Shown piece after piece: positions 12,713 through 20,427 of a DNA stretch of 21,325 nucleotides. The position numbers and the translations under genes are program-made. The first letter of the stretch is position 1. Every line of letters begins with the position of its first letter. Below the pieces are notes generated by a model. That model saw only the letters and a program-made list of their open reading frames with translations. It was not told where the DNA came from and did not search any database. Origin of the DNA: a virus; the IMG/VR virus record IMGVR_UViG_3300010885_001363, positions 1 through 21,325 of that record; one strand, given 5' to 3'.

Positions 12713-15445
12713 TTAAGGTTGTTGTCCAGCCATGATAGCCTTACGGGCTGCCATGAGGGCTGCACTGATTTGTCGGTGATCAAGGGAAGCCTTATTTTTC
12801 CCAGGTCCACCATCATGTGATCCTATTCCGTTTGGACCTTTCACAGCCGCCCATTCATTAGCAAGTGCTTGATGTGCTGACCTGAGATCGTTACTCTTAC
12901 CACTAAGGTAATTCCTGAGAGCTGGTTGTTTGTTGGTGTTCAGGACATAAGCCCAGAACATTTTTTGTTGATTCTCAGGACTGAAGATGTCATTAGGACC
13001 AAGACCAGCAGCCTTGATGGCCATATCAAGTTGACCATCAGGCATCCACTGAGCAACACCAACAGCACTCACAGTGCCGTTGCGTTGGAGCTTTTGAACA
13101 TCTCCAAGGCGCATTTTGCTTAGGGGACGGGGACCAGTGTTTTGTCCTACAACTCCAGTATTGTAGGAATCGTATCCACCTTCTCCAGATGAGATCAGTT
13201 TCAACAGACCACCATAATCATTGGCACCAGAGATTGAGGATTGGGATGGTTGCTGTTGTTCCCTCCGTCTCCTAGCAGCAATCAGATCCATGTTGGCCTG
13301 AATGCGTTGCTCAGGTGTTGATCGGGGGTTGACCAACAGACCAGCAGCACGGGCATCTAAGGTTCGGTTGTCATCATAGATCTGCTTGGCTTTGGTTTGT
13401 GGGACATAGGTCAGGCCAAACTTAGGTGCTTGGCTACTGAGGAACGCATCAACCGAAACACCAGAGGTACGGACACGAGCCAGGATGTCATCAGGAAGCT
13501 TGCCGCCAGCACTAGCAATCTCCAACACACTAGCAAATCGGTCTTCGGTGATGTTGAACTTATCGGCGTTGGCAGAGGCAATGACAGGAAGACGGTTGAG
13601 AAGGCTGGAAGACATGTCAATGCCGGATTGACCTTTTCCTCGGGAAAAAGGACGAACTGTATTTGATCCTAGTTGTGGATAAATCAATTCACCCTTTTTT
13701 CCAACAGCAACGTGAAAACGACCACCAGGACCAAGCATGGCACTTAGTTGTTTTTTCATAAAACCAAGCATGTCTTCGCCTGAGATTTGTTTATTATCTC
13801 TTAATGCGTTTCTTGACATTTGTTCTGCTTCTGCCATCACTTCTAAAACGGCAGGACCGGTAACAATATCAAGTTTCTTTGTCATCAAATTGGTATCTGC
13901 ACCCTTACCCATGAGGCCACTGGAAGCAACAGTAAATGCCCACCCTTTTAAGGTATTAGTGTGTTGTGTGATTTCCTTTTTACTATTATCCGACAACAAC
14001 CTTGACTCATAGGTTTTGTAGGTCTCAGCGGTAATCAGACCTGCACTTAGATATGCCTGCCCTTCTGCCTGGGTGCGAATGATACCACTTTCAACAGCCT
14101 TACCAAAGCGTTCATTGGTGATAGCATTGTAGTTGCGACCACGTTCACGCAAACGCACAAGAGCATCTCTGGCACCAGAAACACCTTGATTGGACAAGTC
14201 TGTTAGTGCTTTCACACCAGCATCAAAGGCAGGTTGACTCTTCTTGATGTCCCCAGTTTCCTGAGCAGTAGCAACTGTTTCAAAAATATCATCCACTTGT
14301 TGCTTGTCAGCATCAGCCTTGGCCTGGGCTGCTTCGCGTTTGGTTCCCTTGATCGTGCCGATAAGGTCACTGAGTTCACCAGGAAAGCGATCAGCAATCG
14401 TCCCTAACTTTGGGTTGTCTGGATTGATCAGTGTGGCTCCAAGGTTGGTGACCATGGTTGTAGCCAACGTTGGATCTGTCTGACTGACAAACTTGATGGA
14501 CTTTGAAAGATTGCCAAACACAAAATCATTGGCTTCTTTGTTATTACCACCATTGCGCTCTTTGGCTTTCTTTTGGTGATAGTTCCAAAGTGCTTGTGTT
14601 TGGTTCTGATACGACAAACCTTTGGCAGCAACACCAATCTCTTGGGAATGCTCTTCGTTGTCATTGTCAAGGCGAACCCTACGAATCTCATCCATCCGAT
14701 CTGCCAACACCGCCCCCTTGATCCTGAGGAGTTGTGGTGTGAGGTGCTCGGCAAGGATGGTGGGGTTGATGTTTCGGATGTTGGATTGTTGGATGAATTG
14801 TTGCATCCCCACACTCCAGGCAGCATTCAGTTCAGGCCCTGAGCGTACCTGACTGGGGGCGCGGAGGGTCGTACCGCCTTTCCCATCAGGAACAGGGATG
14901 CTAGGGACGTCTGACTTCAACCAGTCCTTGAAAAAGCTCATGGCGTTGCCAGCAGCTGCCTGGGCACGGCCTATGGTTCTTCCCTTCTCTCGCCATTGGT
15001 TCACAGCAGAACTGCTAACAACAATGGTCTCAGCAAGAGGAACGTCTGTCTTGGCAATCTCGTTGGATATCTGGATCTGAGCTGCGGCAGTCCCATCCAG
15101 AATCGCTTCCTTTTGCTTGAATGTGGCCTTGGCTTCTGGTGTTGGTGTTAGTTCACCATTCAATACATCAGCAATGCCAAGGTTGATCTGGTTCTCCATC
15201 CGAACCTTACCCTCATCTACCACCATCTTGTTGAGGGTGTCAGAGAACTGGGTAAGTGCCTTCAGGTCACCAGAGTAGGCTTCCAGGTTTGCCTTGCCTA
15301 TGTTCTCATACTGGGCCAGCTGACGGTTCTGTGCAGCTGCAAGTTGATTTGTTGGATCAATGGCCTGAACAGGACGGAACCCACCATCAGTACTGGGACC
15401 ACCAAGGCTAACTTGTTGTCCCTGAGGTTGATAAATTTGTGCCAT
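12713..15445 (-). CDS. Internal virion protein (T7 gp15-like) with C-terminal hydrolase-like domain, 910 aa
   Basis: Second ejection protein, placed between the gp14-like and gp16-like genes as in T7, where gp15 is 747 residues. Residues 1 to about 735 are mostly helical and Gln/Ala-rich, with no recognisable motif. The last 169 residues (from 742) look like a glycan-hydrolase domain: LLKLISSGEGGYDSYNTG with candidate catalytic Glu755, then LGDVQKLQ, then VGVAQWMPDGQLDMAIKAAG and a closing helical part with FWAYVLNTNK. This order (E-GGY-x-N, a G-x-x-Q-F/W helix, then T/L-L) is that of small phage muramidase domains. T7 gp15 lacks such a domain. An AGGAAAGGA site about 10 nt before the ATG lies in the end of the gp14-like gene. 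Confidence 0.85.
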   Translation of the reverse strand: MAQIYQPQGQQVSLGGPSTDGGFRPVQAIDPTNQLAAAQNRQLAQYENIGKANLEAYSGDLKALTQFSDTLNKMVVDEGKVRMENQINLGIADVLNGELTPTPEAKATFKQKEAILDGTAAAQIQISNEIAKTDVPLAETIVVSSSAVNQWREKGRTIGRAQAAAGNAMSFFKDWLKSDVPSIPVPDGKGGTTLRAPSQVRSGPELNAAWSVGMQQFIQQSNIRNINPTILAEHLTPQLLRIKGAVLADRMDEIRRVRLDNDNEEHSQEIGVAAKGLSYQNQTQALWNYHQKKAKERNGGNNKEANDFVFGNLSKSIKFVSQTDPTLATTMVTNLGATLINPDNPKLGTIADRFPGELSDLIGTIKGTKREAAQAKADADKQQVDDIFETVATAQETGDIKKSQPAFDAGVKALTDLSNQGVSGARDALVRLRERGRNYNAITNERFGKAVESGIIRTQAEGQAYLSAGLITAETYKTYESRLLSDNSKKEITQHTNTLKGWAFTVASSGLMGKGADTNLMTKKLDIVTGPAVLEVMAEAEQMSRNALRDNKQISGEDMLGFMKKQLSAMLGPGGRFHVAVGKKGELIYPQLGSNTVRPFSRGKGQSGIDMSSSLLNRLPVIASANADKFNITEDRFASVLEIASAGGKLPDDILARVRTSGVSVDAFLSSQAPKFGLTYVPQTKAKQIYDDNRTLDARAAGLLVNPRSTPEQRIQANMDLIAARRRREQQQPSQSSISGANDYGGLLKLISSGEGGYDSYNTGVVGQNTGPRPLSKMRLGDVQKLQRNGTVSAVGVAQWMPDGQLDMAIKAAGLGPNDIFSPENQQKMFWAYVLNTNKQPALRNYLSGKSNDLRSAHQALANEWAAVKGPNGIGSHDGGPGKNKASLDHRQISAALMAARKAIMAGQQP

Positions 15446-15451
15446 AGTTGG

Positions 15452-16075
15452 TTATTCCTTTCCTATTTTTCCACCAAATTGTTTGAAGGTAGTCAGGCCA
15501 GACATAGCAGCATTGCCAAAGCCAGTAACCAAACCAAGGGCACTAGGACCTGGAGCAGCCATGGGGGCTGTTGGTTCAATCATACGGTTGGAGGCTGCGA
15601 GGTTGTTGGCACTCATCCAACTGTTTCTGGCATTGTCCACCGAGTTACCATAGTCCATGTTTGCATAGCCTAGGTTCAAACCAAGGTTAGCAAGGTCACG
15701 ACCATACTCTCGTTGGGTGTCAGACACAAGAAGCCCTATGCTCTGTCCAGAACGCCCTGAGGCGAGGATACTGCCTTGGGATTGGAATTGCTTCACGAGG
15801 AGCTGCTGGGCATCGTCAGCGGCCTTCTGGTTGGCTGCTGAAAGCTTCTGCTGCTCTTGGGTGTAAGCCCTGCTGGCAGCCTCAGCATTGAGTGATAGTT
15901 GTTGTTGGTAGGCGTTTTGACTTTGTTGGAATAGTGATTGTTGTTGTTTGAATTGGGCCTGGGCAACAGAGTTGGCATAGGATGCCTGAGCCTGTTGTTC
16001 AGAGTAGTTAGCAACGGTGCCGAGAACAGAAGACGCAATGCTTACTGCGGCAATAATACCAGGACCTATGCACAT
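15452..16075 (-). CDS. Internal virion protein B (T7 gp14-like), 207 aa
   Basis: Smallest of the three ejection proteins; T7 gp14 is 196 residues and forms a pore in the outer membrane. The N-terminus is hydrophobic (about residues 6-24, GIIAAVSIASSVLGTVANY). A long Gln/Ala-rich helix follows (25-100, QAQASYANSVAQAQFKQQQS). The middle has QGSILASGRSGQSIGLL and EYGRDLANLGLNLGYAN, which are typical of gp14-like proteins in podoviruses, and Gly-rich residues lie near the C-terminus. The ATG lies inside the end of the gp13-like gene (10-nt overlap). The gp15-like gene starts 6 nt after the stop. Confidence 0.87.
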   Translation of the reverse strand: MCIGPGIIAAVSIASSVLGTVANYSEQQAQASYANSVAQAQFKQQQSLFQQSQNAYQQQLSLNAEAASRAYTQEQQKLSAANQKAADDAQQLLVKQFQSQGSILASGRSGQSIGLLVSDTQREYGRDLANLGLNLGYANMDYGNSVDNARNSWMSANNLAASNRMIEPTAPMAAPGPSALGLVTGFGNAAMSGLTTFKQFGGKIGKE

Positions 16076-16512
16076 AGCTTAGCAAACTCCACATAAGTAA
16101 GAGATTTTGGACCAACTACCCGATAGCCAAGGCGTTTGAAGCCGAGACGATGAAGTAGTTTCATATGTAAGTGATTTCGTGGATCAGCAATGTTAAATAG
16201 GCAGTCATACCCACTCACCTGACTGAGCCATTGTTTTGATTGTTTGAAGAAAAGGATAGGATGTTTGGTAACGGCTGTTGTAGTTTGCATCCAAATGGCC
16301 CCTGATGTGTCGTGTCTGGACACGCCAGCTAGGCCAGCAGGTATCCCATCAGGAGTCATGAAGAGAATTGGATCATCAGCTGTACTGATGGACATAAGAA
16401 GGGCTGATACTGGATCAGCACCAAGCCCCTCAATCTCCATCCGATCAGCATCCTGAAGGTTTGCTGCAATGATAAGAGCATCCTCAATAGTTGCTCTTCG
16501 GATCAAACTCAT
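16066..16512 (-). CDS. gp13-like internal virion/assembly protein with GNAT-like fold, 148 aa
   Basis: By position between tail tube B and gp14, this corresponds to T7 gp13 (138 residues), a protein needed for correct assembly of the internal proteins. The pattern looks like a degenerate N-acetyltransferase: MSLIRRATIEDALIIAANLQ, then a central strand ILFMTPDGIPAGLAGV, and near the end NHLHMKLLHRLGFKRLGYR. I see no Q/RxxGxG/A acetyl-CoA loop, so catalysis is doubtful. The start at 16512 overlaps the tail tube stop (ATGA); the open frame extends 13 codons further upstream, but that part is in the preceding gene. Its TAG stop lies 10 nt inside the next gene. Confidence 0.78.
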   Translation of the reverse strand: MSLIRRATIEDALIIAANLQDADRMEIEGLGADPVSALLMSISTADDPILFMTPDGIPAGLAGVSRHDTSGAIWMQTTTAVTKHPILFFKQSKQWLSQVSGYDCLFNIADPRNHLHMKLLHRLGFKRLGYRVVGPKSLTYVEFAKLCA

Positions 16513-19500
16513 TGACGGGTGACTCCTTTGGTTGTGTAACTGCCTTGCCATGTGATGCTTGTGAGATACACAGGAAGTGGGTAGTCAGCCCTGAGGGTGA
16601 CATCCACCTGAGTACCTTTTGCCAATACGGGCACAGCATCCTCAGCACTACGGATCATTGGTAGGGTGTTGAAGAAGTAGTCATTGGAACGCATGTGTGA
16701 GATTTGTTGAACAAACTCATCACGTCCTTCAGACTTCACACTGACTGAGAATGGTCCCGAATCCTTGGACTCCACAAAGAGTCGTTGGATTGTGGGGATG
16801 TTTCTGGTGTCAGCCCTGTTCTCAGACTTGTAGTAGAACTTAGGCATGATGGCCTCAGCCTTCATCCTAACACCCAAGCACCAGCCCTCAGCCGCACGAT
16901 TGCCACTCAGTACCACGAAGTATTTCTGCCCAGCAGGAGCTGCTAGGTTGACCTGCAATGGCAGCTCATAGGACAAACCAGGACTCAGTGGATTGGTACT
17001 CACCAACACCGGAGTGTCTGAGATGGTTGCAATGCCTGCCTTGAAACAAATCCTTGTTTGATCAGGACCAGAATCATAGTAGGTTGCTGGACTGTAATCA
17101 TAGAGATCCATCCTCAGATCAATGTAGGTATCATCAAACGTCATGGCCCCATTGGAGGAGTCTGACAACGATACTAGCTTGCTGAGAAAGGGGTTTGGTT
17201 GTTTGGTCACAAAGAACATCGACTCATTGTCATGCTCATGCAACAGCAAATTACCAGGCAGTGTCCACTTGAACCAGCTGGCCATGGTACGTTCATTGCC
17301 AGTAGCATTGAACCACCTGAAGAAATACAACTCATTCAGTTTCTGACTGCTAAGCATACTGAGCATACTTGAAGCAGTGCTACCTTTCATTGAGATGATG
17401 TTGCCAGGAATGTAGGAGGGGACAATGGTTGTGATGTTAGCAACCAAAGGCCTGGAACCTGCGTCTTGGATGAGCATCTCATAAATACTGGTGTATCGTG
17501 TGTTTTGATCCAACACCATTATTGTTGTCCCAGCATCCACAGGAGGCACAAAGACATCCTGGCTGTAGTTGGAGATCAAGCTGATCTCAGCAGTGCTGGC
17601 ACTGAAGGCTTCGGTGGATGTTTCCAACACATACTGAGCATTGTCTGCACATATGAGCAGACCGCGTGGTTGCTGGATGGCATGACGCAACTCAATGGGT
17701 TTGGTTGATCCGCATGAAATATCAATTGGATCGCTGTTCACAATGGTGATTACTGTGGTAGCAAAGAAGTCAAAGTAACTTCCAGCCTGACTGCAAATCA
17801 CATTATCATCACTAAGGAAAACCAACCGATTTTTGAAGAAGCTGATACCGGTAACTCTCTTTCCAACAAAGCTTGGATTTGGATTGGTTGTTAGGTCTCC
17901 AACCTGTCTCTCTTGCCAGAAGTTTTTACCAATATCATCAACATAAGTGGTCTTAGATACCACACTGCTGATGGTGAACGTAGCGCCCTTAGGATTGGTA
18001 ACGATGTTACCGGCTGCATACCCTTGTCCTGCCCGGATGATATCAACAGCTTGGATTGTGTTGACAAGGTGGGTAACGATACGCATACCAGCAGCAAAAG
18101 TGCTTAGGGTGCCTTCTGGAACACCACTAACAACACTGAGCACCCATTCATAAGGATGAACGCTGTAGGTTTTGTTTCCTAAGGAAAAACTATCATCAGT
18201 GCTTGTTTCATTAATTTGAACACCGTCAACAACCCAACGATAGGTAATTGTCCCAGAAGGACTAACAAACTTGTAAACAAATGTGTAGGTCGGTAGTACT
18301 GGATCAAGAGGGTTATCATCAATACTGTCAGAGTCTCCAACAGCAGTGACTCGTAGTCTGAGGTTACGACCGGCACCACCTATGACTGAAAAGGTTTCTC
18401 CAACCACATAAGTGCCAGAACCAGTGGTTGTAATCCCAACAACAGAAGGGATGCCCGTTGTGGTTGTGCTGGTAACCGTAGCAGCAGCACTTGCTTCATT
18501 CAAGCTGCGATAAGAGAATGTTCCGTTGGCCTCACGAATGATGGCATGGGGCATGAAATCTGGATCAAGCCCAAGAAGGACATTGGAACCTATTGTTTCT
18601 TCCCAGATACCAGCGCCAAAGGAACCACCATTTGAAGTAACGAACTTCAAGTAGTAGTCGTCCCCTTCGCTCTCATCAGAAGCATTGACGCGAATAACTG
18701 CGTTGTGTTTGAATTGCTTAGGCAATACGGAAGACGATGGCACAGTACCTTTGTATGCCTCCAAGGAGTTGTTGGTGGTGCCACCCTTTGCACTGATATT
18801 AAAGTCTGTTGCATCATTCTTAACAATGTACAAGACATTGCTAACAGTGGTAACTGTCCAAACTCCACCAGCATTAATAGCTGTCTTAAGGCCTTCGGTA
18901 ACATCACCTAGGTTAATAGGTGCGTTGGCAATACCAATGTCAGATACGGTGGTGCTTGCACCAGACCCTGCCCCTCCAACCTCAGCAGTAAGTGGCACGA
19001 GTACGTCAGTAGCTAGGTATCCTTGTCCAGGAGAGGTGATGCTGATGGAGGTTACCACATTGCCCGCAATTACCACAGTGCCCTTGGCGCCTGTCCCTGA
19101 GCCACCTGTGAGGGTAACACCAGTGTAAACCCCATTGGTGTAGGAACTACCACCTGTTACGGCACCAACCTTCAGGATGGCTCCTGTGACTGTTCCAGGA
19201 CTGGTGAAAGCATACTCTGTGGAATTAAGAATGATGGCATACCTTGTGCTACTTGCCAAGGTGTTAATCAATACAAATGCGTAGTAAGGTGTGGTTGGAC
19301 TGGAACTACCACTGGCAGCAACAATGGTCTTGCGATTCAATACAAAGTAATAATCATTGACCTGAAGGATCCCAAGATCACTACTATTAATATGGGTTGC
19401 ATAAGTAATAGATCCAGCACTTTGAGTGTTCACTATCTGTGCTTGTCCACTCTCAGCATCCCACATCTTCAATACGCCAGCCTTGCTAAACTGAATGATG

Positions 19501-19721
19501 TAGCGTTCTTGGTCATCACGGATTGCCATGAACCATGTGCCATCAGCAGCTGCTCCAGTCAGTTCACCAATGGCCCTCATGCCAGGCCTCTTAGCAAGAC
19601 CAAGGGTAGGGTCTGGCAGGAAGTTGGTACAAGACCTGAACTGTCCTACTTTCTTTGAGGAATCAGCTTCCTGAGAAACACCATTTGTCAGTGGTGTGAT
19701 CTTCTGAGATATGATAGTCAT
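16509..19721 (-). CDS. Tail tubular protein B (T7 gp12-like), 1070 aa
   Basis: Tail nozzle subunit that extends from the gatekeeper ring and carries the fibres. The N-terminus, ISQKITPLTNGVSQEADSSK then FLPDPTLGLAKRPG, is the family signature (GVSQQ...NxxxxPxxGLxKRPG). GKRVTGISFFKNRLVFLSDD (near 600) and the region after ERTMASWFKWTLPG are also typical. T7 gp12 is 794 residues, so this version is about 275 longer. The extra length includes glycine-rich modules at about 183-258, 430-446 and 560-575 with GSGxY/GQGY followed by GD/GE/GN, related to the 179-aa protein. The ATG shares a base with the gp11 stop (TAATG). Confidence 0.92.
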   Translation of the reverse strand: MTIISQKITPLTNGVSQEADSSKKVGQFRSCTNFLPDPTLGLAKRPGMRAIGELTGAAADGTWFMAIRDDQERYIIQFSKAGVLKMWDAESGQAQIVNTQSAGSITYATHINSSDLGILQVNDYYFVLNRKTIVAASGSSSPTTPYYAFVLINTLASSTRYAIILNSTEYAFTSPGTVTGAILKVGAVTGGSSYTNGVYTGVTLTGGSGTGAKGTVVIAGNVVTSISITSPGQGYLATDVLVPLTAEVGGAGSGASTTVSDIGIANAPINLGDVTEGLKTAINAGGVWTVTTVSNVLYIVKNDATDFNISAKGGTTNNSLEAYKGTVPSSSVLPKQFKHNAVIRVNASDESEGDDYYLKFVTSNGGSFGAGIWEETIGSNVLLGLDPDFMPHAIIREANGTFSYRSLNEASAAATVTSTTTTGIPSVVGITTTGSGTYVVGETFSVIGGAGRNLRLRVTAVGDSDSIDDNPLDPVLPTYTFVYKFVSPSGTITYRWVVDGVQINETSTDDSFSLGNKTYSVHPYEWVLSVVSGVPEGTLSTFAAGMRIVTHLVNTIQAVDIIRAGQGYAAGNIVTNPKGATFTISSVVSKTTYVDDIGKNFWQERQVGDLTTNPNPSFVGKRVTGISFFKNRLVFLSDDNVICSQAGSYFDFFATTVITIVNSDPIDISCGSTKPIELRHAIQQPRGLLICADNAQYVLETSTEAFSASTAEISLISNYSQDVFVPPVDAGTTIMVLDQNTRYTSIYEMLIQDAGSRPLVANITTIVPSYIPGNIISMKGSTASSMLSMLSSQKLNELYFFRWFNATGNERTMASWFKWTLPGNLLLHEHDNESMFFVTKQPNPFLSKLVSLSDSSNGAMTFDDTYIDLRMDLYDYSPATYYDSGPDQTRICFKAGIATISDTPVLVSTNPLSPGLSYELPLQVNLAAPAGQKYFVVLSGNRAAEGWCLGVRMKAEAIMPKFYYKSENRADTRNIPTIQRLFVESKDSGPFSVSVKSEGRDEFVQQISHMRSNDYFFNTLPMIRSAEDAVPVLAKGTQVDVTLRADYPLPVYLTSITWQGSYTTKGVTRQ
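18948..19175 (-). repeat. Glycine-rich beta module inside tail tube B
   Basis: Encodes residues 183-258 of the nozzle protein: SSYTNGVYTGVTLTGGSGTG, then GAKGTVVIAG, then SPGQGYLATDVL. The same layout appears once in the 179-aa protein at 2673-3212 (GSGYTSATYTNVALSGGSG, then GQWYVVGDTL). It is a protein-level repeat; the DNA copies are well diverged. Confidence 0.7.
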
Positions 19722-20335
19722 TATCGTGCAATCGCTCGGAATGGGGTGTAGGAGATGTAGAAGTTCTGACCAGACTCAACACCAAAGATGTTGGGTTCTG
19801 CGGTCTGGGTATCATACGCAAGACAGTTGGCCCTTAGGTAGGCTTCGTCTTGGGTGAGGACCTTGAACTTCACAGCATCAATACTGCCAGCAGTCCGATC
19901 ATACATCACTCTGGTAGCACGGATGGTGACGTAATCCTTGAACACTTGGGGAAGATCATTGAAGTCTTCCATCCAGATCACATCACAGGAGATTGCTGTG
20001 CCAATCGGAAAGGTGAAGCTGTGTGAAATCTTATCATAAAGCTTGCCGCCACGCAATACGGTCTGGTATTTTTGCACATTGGAAATCTTATTGTCAGACA
20101 ATTGAAGAACATTGTCGGGAACAATAATGTTTCCAGAAGCATCAGGCATGAATGGGTAATTAATTTCAGTATTGAAGGACCAGCCTTCTCCTTGAACTTC
20201 CCGATTCACAGCATTCAAGATGCTAAGTGCGGTGGCAATTTCTGGATTGGATTCATCAAGAGACGACACCGGAGCCTGTCCGATGCCTGTCATCATTTGG
20301 TTGACAGCATCAAGCTGCGTAGTGGAGAAAGACAT
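19721..20335 (-). CDS. Tail tubular protein A (T7 gp11-like), 204 aa
   Basis: Gatekeeper ring between the portal and the nozzle; T7 gp11 is 196 residues. Diagnostic parts are LDAVNQMMTGIGQAPVSSLD at the start, then ATALSILNAVNREVQGEGWS with FNTE, then VPDNVLQL, LRGGKLYDKI, and FKDYVTIRATRVMYDRTAGS. The C-terminus has DEAYLRANCLAYDTQTAEPN. The ATG at 20335 has no obvious Shine-Dalgarno and follows the terminator hairpin by 18 nt, so it may need read-through transcription. The stop is joined to the next ATG as TAATG. Confidence 0.93.
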   Translation of the reverse strand: MSFSTTQLDAVNQMMTGIGQAPVSSLDESNPEIATALSILNAVNREVQGEGWSFNTEINYPFMPDASGNIIVPDNVLQLSDNKISNVQKYQTVLRGGKLYDKISHSFTFPIGTAISCDVIWMEDFNDLPQVFKDYVTIRATRVMYDRTAGSIDAVKFKVLTQDEAYLRANCLAYDTQTAEPNIFGVESGQNFYISYTPFRAIAR

Positions 20336-20353
20336 GGGACAAACACGGTATTG

Positions 20354-20388
20354 AAAGAAAAGGACCCAACCCTTAATAGGCTGAGTCC
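20354..20388 (-). terminator. Intrinsic terminator after the capsid gene
   Basis: In the transcript sense GGACTCAGCC pairs with GGTTGGGTCC (10 bp including two G-T wobbles) around a short loop at 20362-20388, followed directly by TTTTCTTT (20354-20361). It lies between capsid and gp11, where T7 has its late terminator. A partial terminator here would give more capsid than tail mRNA. Confidence 0.8.
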
Positions 20389-20420
20389 TAATGAAAGCCT
20401 AATTTGCTCCTAATTAGGAG
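20387..20420 (-). repeat. Three CCTAAT repeats at 11-bp spacing with a 14-bp palindrome
   Basis: On the plus strand CCTAAT occurs at 20387-20392, 20398-20403 and 20409-20414, exactly 11 bp apart. The third lies within the perfect palindrome CTCCTAATTAGGAG (20407-20420), 7 nt after the capsid stop. The first touches the arm of the terminator hairpin. The role is unknown. Confidence 0.7.
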
Positions 20421-20427
20421 TTGGTTA

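Noticed and set aside
16066-16512. Active N-acetyltransferase
   Set aside because: The GNAT-like end (LLHRLGFKRLGYR) is present, but no acetyl-CoA loop is seen, and synteny points to a T7 gp13-type virion protein.
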